A DNA stretch of 64,000 nt from Pleurotus ostreatus/Saccharomyces cerevisiae fusant (taxonomy: Eukaryota; Opisthokonta), in assembly GCA_024196135.1 (NCBI GenBank), contig JAMQCK010000043.1, forward strand, positions 79,426-143,425. The letters run 5' to 3'. Position 1 is the first letter of the stretch. Each line of letters starts with the position of its first letter. The notes beneath the pieces were generated by a model that did not search any database, was not told the DNA's origin, and worked only from the letters and a program-made list of their open reading frames with translations. Below, piece after piece: positions 26,962 to 38,100 of the stretch. The translations under genes were made by a program, and so were the position numbers.

Positions 26962-27407
26962 ACTCGACGCGCTTGATCCGTACCGCCCTTGTAGCGCTTG
27001 TGACGGTCAGTGTCCTCCAGTTGTAGCAAGCCCTGCATCTCACGCGTTACGTAGATGGACAATGTATCTCCTAAAGGGCAACAAGTGAATTGGGCGGATA
27101 TGTATTAGCACTACGATCACCACAACGCAACCTGACCGAGCGAGCAGCAGCCTCGCTGAGGGCTGCAGCGCGCATTGTCCCAAACGTGGATTCAAAGGAG
27201 TGCTCTAATTGTGTCGTTGATTTACCTGAATTCTGCTGCCACCTGCGTCGATCTTTCGCTTGCTTTTCGCCGAGTTGTGTACGCCCGCCCTAAACTTACC
27301 TGAAAAGGAAATAGAATTTGATCTGGTTCCTCTTTGGGGGTCCTTCGTCTGGCCGTACCGAACTGCTGCAGGCGCCTTGCTTGCTTTGCCTGAAAGAACA
27401 TCCAACT
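26962..27407. other. Eaf7 upstream region
   Basis: 446 bp with the Eaf7 promoter. The frame is open upstream of the chosen ATG (to 27318) but shows no conservation. Nothing else seen. Confidence 0.45.
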
Positions 27408-28204
27408 ATGTCCGGCGATGTCGAGTACAGCGAGCTGCTCGACTCGGTCGACGGCGAGATCGCGTTCTTTAAGGCCATAACGCGCGCGATACCCCTCGGC
27501 ACTCACCGCGACTTCAACGCCCTCGCAATGCGCAATGTCATTCATGAACACACGGGCCGCTGGGTATCCACGTCTGCAATATGGAACAAGCTAAGAGAGA
27601 TGTACGACCTGGAGGGAATCGAGAAGTCGGTGCGTGGGCGCGGCGCGTACTTCTTTGACTTTGGTTGAACGTCCCTCAGCAACGCGAAGCACTCGAGGAA
27701 GAAAGGCCGTCCGTACCACCGCCAGGGGCAGACGACGATGACCTTGCTTCGCACCCCTTCTTTGAGAACGAATTCAACCTGCTCGACTATGACGATTACC
27801 ACCTGCGCGTCGCCGAACGCGCTCAGCGATCGACGCAGTCCTCGCCCGCTGCCTCCCCCGCCGACACGACGCGCGAGAAACCTAAGCAGGGCCGCACCCG
27901 CAAGCGACCACGAACAGACGAGAGCGACATCAGCGAGCTCACGCAGGAAAGCGGGGAGGAGCCGACGGCGGACACGCCGATAGACAGCGGTGTGACGGGC
28001 ACGGATGGCGGCACGGATGCGGGAGAGGATGAGGAAGCAGGTGCGTCAAGATCTTGTATAACCAGCATTGGAAAGCTTACAGTGAGTATAGGAACGTCGA
28101 CGACCCCTGCGCCGAAGAAACGCGGCAAGCCAGGTCCGAAGCCAGGACGCGGTCGCGGTGCGGGCACGTCGACGCGAGGCAAGAAGAAGAGACGCGGAGG
28201 CTAG
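27408..28204 (+). CDS. EAF7: NuA4 histone acetyltransferase subunit Eaf7 (MRGBP/CT20 family)
   Basis: Subunit of the NuA4 acetyltransferase complex, where Eaf7 partners Eaf3/MRG proteins. Exons 27408-27629, 27680-28040 and 28092-28204 give 231 aa. The CT20 domain fills residues 1-100: EIAFFKAITRAIPLGTHRDF, NVIHEHTGRWVSTSAIWNKL and REMYDLEGIEKS, followed after the splice by QREALEEERP. The tail is acidic, then basic with RGKPGPKPGRGRG, which resembles an AT-hook and would help DNA or nuclear binding. The second intron (28041-28091, 51 nt) is a multiple of three without an in-frame stop, so reading through adds 17 residues. I favour splicing because it gives EDEEAGTSTTPAPKKRG. An acceptor at 28082 is also possible. 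Confidence 0.88.
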
Positions 28205-29095
28205 TGAAGTACAGCAATATACCCAGTCCAATGATACCCGACTTTCTGCAAAGGGCTTGCGCGCCATCTGAGCCAGAACCCGTAGACCGCAACACGAGCA
28301 TGATATACCAGGTAATGGACGGGCTTAGAAGGATTGATAAGGCTTCCATGGAGTTGCATGGACTGGGATGTGTTAACTGGGTATGGATTATGGATGGCCT
28401 ACCTTGGCCAACATTGTCGGGACGCCGCTGACAATTTTTTGGGAAGTGGCAAACGAGGTTCATGAACACGCGAGGAAGTGATACAACGGCCCTCTTTCAT
28501 GTAAGCCCAACATCATCCGGGGTGCGTGCGCGTCACTAATCATGTGCAAGCCCTGCAGAATAGTTTGGCCCAACTCGAGCATTTCAGCAATCGTTAGGTA
28601 TTGTGGCAATCCTGAAACTACTCACGAGCTGCTGTGAGGGCATCGCCAAGCTGTCAATCCATTCGCACGACCGCAGGTCGTCCGGCGATTTATGTGTGGC
28701 GCAGACGGAGTGCCTTTGCCGCCGACGGCGCCTTGTACTGGCCGTTTCGGGTCAGCGCGCCTTGTGGACGCCGGTCATTGCACGCCAGAAAAGAGACCGT
28801 GGGTACGGTTGCAATTTGCGAAGAGGCCTACCTACTTCAACTTGGTAAGTGAGCGTCGTTCGCAAAGTGCTGATCAACACTTGAAGGTGCCCACCAATCG
28901 TCGGACGTCCGGCCCGCTCATCCGACAACCGCCCATTGTTCTCCACATGTGGAATTTGCAATGATGCGTCGCGTGTACCCTGGTTCAAGCGTCGTTTTGT
29001 TCTCTTCTTCAGCGACCGCGACTACACAATTTGTGTCAAGCAGTAGCTTTCCTTCTCACATCCTCTCTTGCCACCAACCACGCGACGATCCTGCG
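28205..29095. other. Intergenic region, no gene supported
   Basis: About 0.9 kb between Eaf7 and family X copy A. No recognisable ORF or RNA gene. Confidence 0.45.
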
Positions 29096-30946
29096 ATGAC
29101 TACCCGCTACTTCGTGATCACGACGCCTCAGGGCTACAAAGTGCACTTCCAAACCAAGGTTGCCGGCACTCTCAGGATTGTGCCCGCGCCTGGAATGATC
29201 AGGAAGGCGGACTTTGAAGGACAACCTGAAGACAGCATTCATATGCGAATTCGGATGAGCAACAAACGCAAAGTGCGTACATGTTGGCTTTTGTGCCCAG
29301 ACCGCGTCGCTGATCATAGCTCGTAGCGGAACGAGCCCTGGGAGGGGATCACCGAGTCTCAGCCCTACGACTGCGATCCCTGGCAGGTTCCAGCGGCCGC
29401 CCCAGGTCTATTGCCCCCCTTCATGAAGGACTTTGGTTGTACAGTCAAGGATTTCGCCTTCGACTCCGATTACTTTCCCATCCTCCCCAACGATCCTGTC
29501 CCTGAAGGATACCCCGACGTACCCATCCAACGTATCTCTGGCGTCGCGAGCGGCGCACCGGAGCTCTTCCACGTCTACGCCTACCTGGCGTTGTACGAGC
29601 ACAGCGTGCACCCCAAGGTCGCACGCGAGCGATACAGGAACAAGGAGGACCACTTCGGCATCCCGGGCAAGATCCTCAAGCGCCTCCTCGAGATCGGCTG
29701 GACGACGATGGAGGAGTACCGGGAGCGGCTGACAAGCTTGGACTGGGAGTCGTTCGCGCGGTACGAGGCGCTATGCCGGACGCGCATCAAGTCGGGGAAG
29801 CCGGGGTTCCTGCCGGACGGCCAGTATCCCTGGCGGATGGCGGGCATCCGCCCGCCGATGGTGATGCCCGAGCGCCCCGCACGCACGGACCGCGACCCTG
29901 AGCCCCTCGAGGTCAGCCCGCTGAAGATCAACATGCTGAAGAACGAGTACCTGTGGTGGCACTCCTGGGATGAAGTCCAGAGGCAGGAGCACAATGACTG
30001 CAGGCGACTTGAGAGGATAGTGCTGCGGCTTCCTCCGCCCAAGGGCAACAAGTGGGAGGCGTGGGAGCTGTCGGAGGCGGAGCGAGAGTGGTTGAGGTGC
30101 AAGGCGGAGGCGGAGGCGTGCAAGGTGCCGCACAAGCGTCGGCGCCCGGCTGAGAATGAGGAGGATGCGAAGGAAGAAGCCAGGTTCCAGGATAACGACG
30201 ACGAAGAGCAGGTGGACGAAGAGGACGGTGAGAAGAGCGAATACAGCGAGTGGCTCAAGGACGATAGCGCCAAGACGAAGAGGCGGTCCTCCAAGCAGTG
30301 CGAGCCGGTGGAAAGGCGCCCTACCAAGCTCCTGCGCGCGAACGACGGCTCGGCCGTCGACGCGTCTCTCGTCCACGTTGGCGTGGGCGTGCCCCTCGAC
30401 GACTCCAACACGGAGGTGCTACCCAAGAACGATTCCGTCGGTCCTCGGACGCACGACGACGAAGACTACAGCCAAGGCTGGGACATCGACGGAGAGCGGT
30501 CCTCGCAGCAGCCCATCGAACACCCTGTCGACTTAGGCGACCTATCCGGCGCCGGCGATATCAGCTTCGGCCTCGACGATATGTCCGGTGTCAGCGACGG
30601 CAGCTTCGATATCGATGCTGAGCTTGAGGCCGCGGTCGACGCTTCTTGCCGCCCTCGCTCGGACAAGGACGCGGGCATCGACTTCAGCGATTCGTCGAGC
30701 AGCGATCCGCCGGCTGACCCTTCCGACGACGGTGATAATCCCTTCAGAGAATGGCTCGGCTCGTCCAGCGACACCATCGAGCAGGTCAGCTCGCAGCCTG
30801 CGCCTATCGAGGACCCCATCGAGGACGCCGACAACCCCTTCGACGACGACGACTCGGACCCGATCGTGCCCGCCCCGACGCCTACTCCCACCCCGGCGAT
30901 GCCCTTGACGGACATGTACGAACCCTTCTGGGGTGTGCTCATGTAA
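29096..30946 (+). CDS. Unrecognised nuclear-type protein, family X copy A
   Basis: I do not recognise this family. Exons 29096-29272 and 29327-30946 (phase 0) give 598 aa. The N-terminus is a short strand-rich module (RYFVITTPQGYKVH, residues 4-17). A conserved core lies at about 168-229: FGIPGKILKRLLEIGWTT, EYRERLTSLDWES and SGKPGFLPDGQYPWR. After it come Trp-rich charged segments, a basic patch (HKRRRPAENEED) that could be a nuclear signal, and a long Asp/Ser-rich acidic tail. The gene at 46014-47750 has the same N-terminal module, the same core at the same distance and an intron at the equivalent codon (after residue 59 here, 60 there), so the two are paralogues. No catalytic motif seen. 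Confidence 0.8.
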
Positions 30947-32340
30947 ATTAATGTATGCGGCGCGGGATCGCTTCAAAGGTATGCCTCTTCTGCTCACGCC
31001 GTCGACGTCCTCGTCCTCATGCCGCCGCGCAGATCACCGCCCTCCTTCCCCACCAAGTAAAACAGTCAACCAACAACCCCTCCGGTAGCAACCAACCTGC
31101 AATCCCGGAGGGCCTGCTGCGACTTCGCGTCCCAGCTCGCACGCCTTCGCGCGTCCCAGCCTGCACGCCGGGCCCGGTCTCGAGAGGCTCCAACTTCGCT
31201 CATGCAAGACGATACCCAGCCTTTTCGGACCGCGACTGCGGTCTCTCACCCTCAAGTCCGCTTCGGCGTCGATGAATGAAGCGCCACGCTTCCGGTCTCT
31301 TTTCGGTCCAAACCTCTCGAGTTCTCGCTCGAGTGTCTCCTTCAGTTCAAGTTCCTTTCCAACCCACCCACCCCCTTACCGATCCAGGCGCCGTTATCTT
31401 CCTTCTCACCAATTGAACTCAACCCTTCTTCGTTCGTCTTGAGACTTCACTTATGTGCGCTCCGTCTACTTGGCCTCGTCTTGTTGCTTCTTCTTTCTCC
31501 CTTCTATCCACATCGTTATCCACTTTTCTGCCTCACGGATCCGGCGCTCTGTTCCCCCATACCCCACAAGTATTGACTGAACGTTATACCACACCGGACT
31601 CTTCGTCGTACCTATTTAGTGTCCCGCCCCAATTCATCATGTCTTTGTCCCTGTGGAGTTTTCTGCGCCTGCCTGCCGTATGTATGCGCAAAACTGCATG
31701 GGGAGGTAAGCGGTCGGCACCTTGACCCGCGAACATTTGGGGCAACTCCCTGTCTTGACGCCCTTGAAGTCGTAGAAGCTCATCCCCTCTTCGTTCAACA
31801 CAAACATCATCATCATCAAACCCCTCCGTAGTCGTACATACAGAGTACGTACAATTGCAGACCGTACACAACGTGTACAGCCGCGCGTTGCGTACACGTA
31901 CAGTATACACAAACGCAAAAATACCATGATAATGGAAGATAGGTCCGAGACAGCAGGCTGGGGATAGCGAGTGTGAGTAGGGCAGTAGTAGGCGGTGAGA
32001 ATTACAGAGTTCGTGTGTACAGTAATGGGCCGTCGGACACAGTATGGGAAGTGGCAAGTCCAAGGACAGGAGTGGAAGTTCGTGTGCACAGAACCGAGAA
32101 ACCAAGAACATTATCGCCAGACGGGCGGGGAGTAGTGAGGTATGGCATGATGGGGCAGGACGGGAGATAGTGTACGCAAAGTCCGAACCAGATAATGCGT
32201 GTCGTGGAAGGAAAGACGAGACGGGAGAACATGTCTATGCGGGCGACGGTGTCGTGGGCAAAGTCGTGGTGTAAGTGACGACGTGGATAGCGTACGAGCG
32301 CGCCATAGCAATGATGAGGGTGTGCGTGACGACGAGACGT
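30947..32340. other. Gene-poor region with a pyrimidine-rich tract
   Basis: 1.4 kb without a supported gene. Positions about 31290-31640 on the plus strand are strongly CT-rich, like fungal core promoters and 5' leaders, yet no convincing coding exon follows. A minus-strand frame near 31640-31820 holds a CPKC motif but has no family match or clear start. Confidence 0.4.
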
Positions 32341-32960
32341 TTACTCTTCGTACGCAGTGTCCTCCGCGGGGTCGGCCTGCTCGTCGGCCATGGGGCTGTA
32401 GATATGGAACGCCGGAGAGAGATTGCCGGAGTCGCCGAGGACTGCGAGGCGTTAGCCGGGGTGGAGAAAGAGCGAGCAAAGGAAGAACGTACGAGCGACG
32501 ACGTAGTCCCAGCGCTCCTCCACCTCGGGGACGGTGAAGAAGGCGACGCCGTCCTTGAGCGAGAAGCCCTTGGCGAGTGGGTGGGCTGGAGGGTGGGTCA
32601 GTCATTTAGTTTGCTACCGAACGCTCAGGCCAGTCGCCCGACGTACTCGAGTTGAGATGCTCGCTCTCTTCATCCGGGTGGCCTAGCAGGATGGTGCCGT
32701 TCAAGTTCGTCACGTTGGGTGGCATGTCCGTCGTGTCTGCGTACAATAAGATCAGCTTTCAAGCGCGCTTAGCAGTCAACAGGCAACCACTCACCCCAAG
32801 TAACATTCGCCGGCTCGCCAACCTGCCAGTCGATCTCGCCGACGGGGTAGATGATCTTGGGGCGCCAAACGACGAGCTCGTGAGGCTTGCTGTACGGCGC
32901 CGCGTTGGCGAGACCGGCGAACAGGGCGGCGGAGAGGGCGAGGAGCGTGGACGACAGCAT
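32341..32960 (-). CDS. Secreted Kre9/Knh1-like domain protein (copy A)
   Basis: Small secreted protein, 149 aa. Minus-strand exons 32960-32795, 32736-32647, 32585-32493 and 32441-32341. A signal peptide covers residues 1-20 (LLALSAALFAGLANA, cleavage expected before APYS). The mature part is one Kre9/Knh1-type beta-sandwich domain: VGEIDWQVGEPANVTWDT, NGTILLG, HPLAKGFSLKDGVAFFTVP, WDYVVALLGDSGNLSPAFHI. Kre9 and Knh1 act in beta-1,6-glucan assembly of the yeast wall. Potential N-glycosylation sites: NVT, NGT, NST. Unlike many relatives there is no Ser/Thr-rich stalk or hydrophobic GPI-anchor tail; it ends in an acidic AYEE, so it should be released into wall or medium. A second gene of this type lies just upstream. 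Confidence 0.85.
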
Positions 32961-33697
32961 CTTTTGAGAGGTGTGGAAAGACGAGTCTGGGAGAGTTTAT
33001 GAGAGGAAAGAGCGGGAAAGGCGAGGACGCCTGGAGCTGAGGATGGGAATGGGAAAGGGAGAGAGAGAAAGACTGGGTGAGCAGCTGGTCGCGCATTAGA
33101 CTTTATACTCGTAAAGGCGGATCGCGGGTAGCGTGCCTGACAGGTTAAGCCTATGCGGTATGGGGATAGCGCGTCTTTGGGTCCGTAAGCGTGTCTTTTG
33201 GGTCCGTCGCCCCATCCTCGAGGTCCTTCAGCCCGTCACATCCGCGGCTGTACGTCCTTGAGCGGGGTGAGAGTGCTTCGGAGTAGGAGCTCCGGGCGGC
33301 GTAGAACGGCTGACGGTCGACTTAGGGCACCTTGCGTCGTAAATGATGCGATGGGCGGCGTAGAGAGGATACGGTCGACTGTAAAGGGGACGTGGAGGCA
33401 CTGGAGCTCCTTTCCAAGGGGTATTCGTGGGGCGGGTGCACCTACACTTGCTTTAGACGAGAGGAGAAAAGTGCTTCCTGTGCGCATGCTCGAGTCATCG
33501 TTGAGAGTACGCAATGAGGGATTATAATCAGCAGATGCTTTCGAGCGATAGAGAGCATCTTCGATTATGTGGCAATAGTACATTCGGTCGTGACGTGCGG
33601 CGAGAAGGGCAGTACGCGGAGGCAGTCCAAGGGAGCACGAGCGTAGAGTGGATACAAAGTGGACACCAGCAAGATCGAGCGAGGTAGCATCGTACGA
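32961..33697. other. Spacer between the two Kre9/Knh1-like genes
   Basis: 737 bp holding the promoter of copy A and the 3' end of copy B. A purine-rich stretch (33000-33080) precedes the copy A start codon on its strand as a CT-rich leader. No gene seen. Confidence 0.45.
33101..33107 (-). promoter_or_regulatory. TATA box of Kre9/Knh1-like copy A
   Basis: TATAAAG on the minus strand about 145 bp upstream of the ATG at 32960, followed by a CT-rich leader. Confidence 0.55.
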
Positions 33698-34274
33698 CTA
33701 CGAGAGGTTCACAATCGTAAAGTGAGGCGTGTACGTCCTTTCAGCACCCCATTGCACTACGCAGAGCATTAGCACTGTATACGATGTAGGCACTAAATCG
33801 TACACTCACGCTCGATAGCATAGTCGTTGCCTGCAGGTATACTCGTCGGCACGGCTGTTGTGTAAAATCCATCATTTGATATAGCTTCTGCGAGGGCGCC
33901 GACTGGAGGAGTTCAGTGTTATACACACGGAGGAGGGAAGCCGAACTTACCTGTTTCGAGCTCATCGGGGTTTCCTTTTACCAGGACCAGATTGACGCGC
34001 TCTCCGTCGAGGTTAACCCTGAAGATTCACTCTTAGTTGGCATATTCAGTGGAATCAAGCAGCGAACATACCATTTGAAATTGAATGGTTCGCCAGCCAC
34101 TATAAGGTCACCTTCCAAAGGAGCGACGAAGACGTTGAATGAGCTGCGAGGGAGCAGGTTCGGGCGTTGACATGGCAGGCAGTTTGCGGTGGCCGAGAGC
34201 GGGAGCAACGCAAGAACCACGACCAATGCGAGCACGAGGAAGCGTTGCAGTTGACTGCACGTGGAGGTCACCAT
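33698..34274 (-). CDS. Secreted Kre9/Knh1-like domain protein (copy B)
   Basis: 140 aa. Minus-strand exons 34274-34072, 34018-33951, 33902-33810 and 33756-33698. The signal peptide (LVLALVVVLALLPLSATA) precedes NCLPCQ. The domain runs NVFVAPLEGDLIVAGEPFNF, KWVNLDGERVNLVLVKGNPD, DGFYTTAVPTSIPAGNDYAI and ELQWGAERTYTPHFTIVNLS. The pattern of an AGEP strand, a KGNP turn, VPTSIPAGNDYAI and a final HFTI strand fits the Kre9/Knh1 fold. Four exons as in copy A, but sequence identity looks low, so the duplication is old. No GPI-anchor signal; it ends shortly after the last strand. Expected role is cell-wall or extracellular matrix related. Confidence 0.8.
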
Positions 34275-35174
34275 CTTAAGCGTTGAAGAGGGAGAGCAGT
34301 AGACGCAGGTTTCGTTTGACGCGAGCGACGCCGACCCGTACACCCTTTATAATCCTCGTGCGCACGGGGCTCACCGAGACAGCGTTCCGCTGGTCTTGAA
34401 GCGGGCGGGGGAAACAGTGGGGCGAGGCGTTTCTGTCAAGCGCTATATTGCCCCCAGAGGTTTCAAGTGGGGGCATGATAGCGACCGATGACTGCAGAGA
34501 GACAGAGACAGAAGCTTAGGGGGTTCCACGGAGACGCAGGGGAATCCTCGACTCGCGGGTTTTCTATGAGACAGACCTCCGCATCGGGGCGGCAGTAAAT
34601 CAGTTAGAGACATATTTTGCCAGACGGCGTTGCTGTTTCTAGTCGACGGTATAGGGGCGGGGGCGAGCGTGACGCAGGCTTGAGGCGACACTCGACCGTG
34701 ACGGTTACATGCAAGCCAACCGCGGACCGGCCATTCCCCATTCCCGGCTCGACGCCGCCTCGAGGCAATCACGCTTTCGGAGAAATTCCACGTGACCGCG
34801 CCCTTCGATCAACAAAGAATTTGCAATTTCGTGGCCATTGGCCAATTCCATTGTCGACTTCTTGTCCTTGACGCCCACATTCGGCTACCGCACGGTCAAC
34901 GCGAGGCGGACCCGGCTCTGAGTTGCGGCGCTGATCCTATGGGTTGATCCTGACTTCCATCTTCTCCCTTTCAGTCGAAGGGGATCTTGGCATTTCGAGT
35001 GCGACTTTCTTTGTTGTTAGACGCTGGTAGGCGCCGAGGGACAATCCGTACTTGATATAGTCTGGTTGGACTCGTGTCGTTATTTGGTACGTGATGTTGA
35101 TTGTCACGCTCTGTTGTTGGACTCTGACCACCATACAGTCATCCGCCAGCTTTAAGCTGCTTTAGTCCTGCGCT
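34275..35174. other. Divergent upstream region (Kre9/Knh1-like B / Rif1-like)
   Basis: 900 bp between divergent starts. It contains a CACGTG E-box at 34789-34794 and a 10-bp opposed-CCAAT palindrome at 34837-34846. No gene seen. Confidence 0.45.
34344..34353 (-). promoter_or_regulatory. TATA box of Kre9/Knh1-like copy B
   Basis: ATTATAAAGG on the minus strand about 70 bp upstream of the ATG at 34274. Confidence 0.55.
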
Positions 35175-38100
35175 ATGAATGTGGCACCCGAGTTGATGAA
35201 CAACAAAAGTGTCAACGAGAGGCCGACATCGACCGAGAAACGACAGCCTATCGATCCACCTGCATCGATGCACTCTCCTCCCGCGACACCCCCCACGAGC
35301 TTCACGAACGCCAATATGCGCAACGAAATCGACGTGCACACTCCTGCCGAGTCCCTTGACAATATGCCGAGGGCATTGGACCCTACAACGCTCGCCTGTC
35401 CTACGCACGACACGCCACACGACCCCGCCCCCGACGAACCCGACACTGAATCCGACGATCGGCCCTCCAACCTCTGCCATCCCGAATACCTCACCGTCCC
35501 CCTCGAAATGCTCCTTGACGATTCGCACGACATCCCGCGCACCATGCACGACACCGCCGAAGCACATACCCTCTTCGCTTTGCGCCTGCGCACCGAGGCG
35601 CGTGCTCTTCAGCAGGACGGCGCGTCCTACCCCGCTTTGGATGCCATCCGCCAGCGCGCTGGCGATCTGGCGCATTTGCTGCACGTGCATACTAGGCTAG
35701 CGCTGAGCAAGGAGCTGGAGCCGATTCTCAAGTATGAGATCGGGGGGTCAGTGCCGTTGGATAGTGGGAGACTCGCGGAGGATGAGATACGGAATGCGGA
35801 GGACTCGGTGACGGTGTGCCACTGCGCTATGCGTGTGGTGTCGGATATTATGGCATTCTGGCGCTTGTATCAATTATTTTCCGGTGGGTCGCCTCGATAT
35901 ATGCGCTAGTACAATACTAACAGATGATCTAGAGGACGACCTCTGCATGCTGATGACCGATCTGTGCGATATTATCCTAGCGAAGAAATTGTATATTGTC
36001 AAAGCAAGACAAACATGCGCCATCGCTGTCTGGTCGCTATATGCGCAAAATTTGCCGTGGGACATTCTTGCCACGCAGAAGGATCAGCTGGCGTCTGCTT
36101 TCGGACGTGCCATCCGTGGTGAAGTCGGCCACTCGATGACCGTTTTTGATGGCTGTAAGGTACGCATATATGTATCTTTCGGCAGAAGTTCGATGTTTAT
36201 AGTGATTTTTCAGGCCTTCCACAAATTCTCGAAGCCACACCCTGCACTCTTTCTGCCGGAATTTGAGCTGCAGTTCCCGACAGTCTTACGCTACCTCCGC
36301 TCCTCGTCACCCGAGCGCAGGCTATATGCCGCGCACGCTCTCGCTGGCTTCGCCCTCGGCAAGCTCACCTCTGGTATACCCCTACCCGGCGCCTGCACCG
36401 CCCTCCACACCTGCATCGCAGAGAAACCCACCGACCCTACTTTCCTCACCTTCCAAAGCACCCTCGAAGCCGCCTGCAAGCAACAGGGTCCCACCCACTG
36501 CGGCGACGGCCCTGTCTTCGCCTGCGTCGCTGCTCTGTGTCTTATCCTGATCGCCGGCCCCGCCCTCTTCGCGCACCCCGCGTCCGTGCAGCTCGTTGTT
36601 GCAGTCGCCGTCGGTGCGAGCACGCACGGCCGGTCGTCGGCGCGCAAGCTCGGCGCGCGGGTATGGCGCGCGCTTGCGTGGGCGGCGGCGCAGGCGAGCG
36701 CGGGGACGCGGGAGCGCACGCGGGGGCGGCTATGGCGGCTCGTCGCGCAGGAGCTGCGCTTCGGCGCGGGCGCGGGGGTGGTGGCGGGGATGCTGATGTC
36801 GGGCGTGGGGGAGGATGTGGGGCGGGCGGTGGGCCTCGTTGAGAAGATGCTTGAGCATAAGGAGGCAGGCGTGCGAGAGGAGGCCGCGGGGGCGCTGGTG
36901 CGCATGCTAGGCGCAGGGGTGAAAGCGGAGGAGGGGACGATGGGCGTGGACGGGTTGGTGGATAGGGAGATGTTGGAGGGCGGGTTGCTGTTTACGCCGT
37001 ACACGCGGTTGACGGCGCTCGCTACTGGGCTGAAGGGCTTCGACATGGGCCTTGTGCGGGCGCTGGGGGAGGGGGAGGTGTTGGGGTACTGGGAGAAGTT
37101 GGCAGCGTGCTGGGAGCGGGTGGCGGGGGCGGGGCTGGCGCACGAGCAGGATGTGCTGGATGCGTGGCAGGGCCTATTGCTGGTGCAGGCGCACCTGTCG
37201 CAGGGGATGGGTCATTTGACGGCTCCACCAGCGCATGTGGAGGATATTGCGCGGAGGATTGTGGCGTTCGTGGATGCGTGGAAGGAGGACGACGACGACG
37301 ACAAGCAGATCGACGACAAGCGGATCAACCAGCAAGTCAAGCAGCTGAACCTCATCGCCTCGCTCTACTGCGTAGTCCGCAACGTCTACACCGGGCCCGG
37401 GCTTCTACAAGTCGCTCGCACCATCCTCGACGCTGTGTATGATGCAGGATATCGTGTGGTTGACGACCGAGTACGTGCTGCCTTCTCACGCTGCGTAGCA
37501 GCGCTGGCGGCGTCGGGGCCTCGAGAGTTGATGAAGCACGTGTTCGAGACGTTGAAGGTGAACGCGGTGTTGGGGAGGGCGATTTGGACGGAGGTTGCGG
37601 CGGGATGCACAGGAGGAAGTGCGGCGAGTGGACGAGCAGCGAGTGGGGGCGCGTCGGGCGGCGGGTCGCCATCATTCAGCTGCGTTGGGTGGCAAGTTCT
37701 TGCGTATTTCTTGTCTTTGCCGTTGAAGTGAGTTCATCATTCTCTACGTGGAGTCAAAGCATTTTTTTACTGATCTCTCTTCTAGTGGTTGGTGCATGGA
37801 CGACCAGGAAAGCGAGCGATGGGTCGAGCTTCTCCAACTGGCTGCGAAGAAGGCAGGCGTGGAGTCGACGATCATGGTCGCAGAGATCTTCGAGCTCGTG
37901 GATCGTTCAGAGGATCTGTGGATCCAGTCTTTCCTCTCCAATCCTCGACTTATTGTCGCAGTGCTCGACCATGTTGATTTCTCGTTGCCGGTGGAGGTAG
38001 ACGCGTTGCTCGCAGCCTTGGACGCCATCCTACATCGCATGTACCCTCCCACGGCAGATATGATGGCGACTTGTCAGGCGGTGTTGGGCAAGATGACGAG

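Noticed and set aside
29581..30426. 281-codon minus-strand ORF
   Set aside because: Antisense to the conserved second exon of family X copy A; Ser/Arg-rich composition typical of a reverse-frame shadow.
31637..32089. Minus-strand ORF with a CPKC motif
   Set aside because: No start context, no family match, and the single Cys pair is not enough for a zinc finger. Left as unannotated.
35175..35320. Possible RVxF motif (KSVNE) in the Rif1-like N-terminus
   Set aside because: RVxF requires Phe or Trp two residues after Val; here it is Glu. No SILK motif follows.
35139..35690. 183-codon minus-strand ORF
   Set aside because: It lies antisense to the first exon of the Rif1-like gene, with no family resemblance; it is a codon-bias shadow.
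36291..37046. 251-codon minus-strand ORF
   Set aside because: Antisense shadow of the GC-rich middle of the Rif1-like gene.
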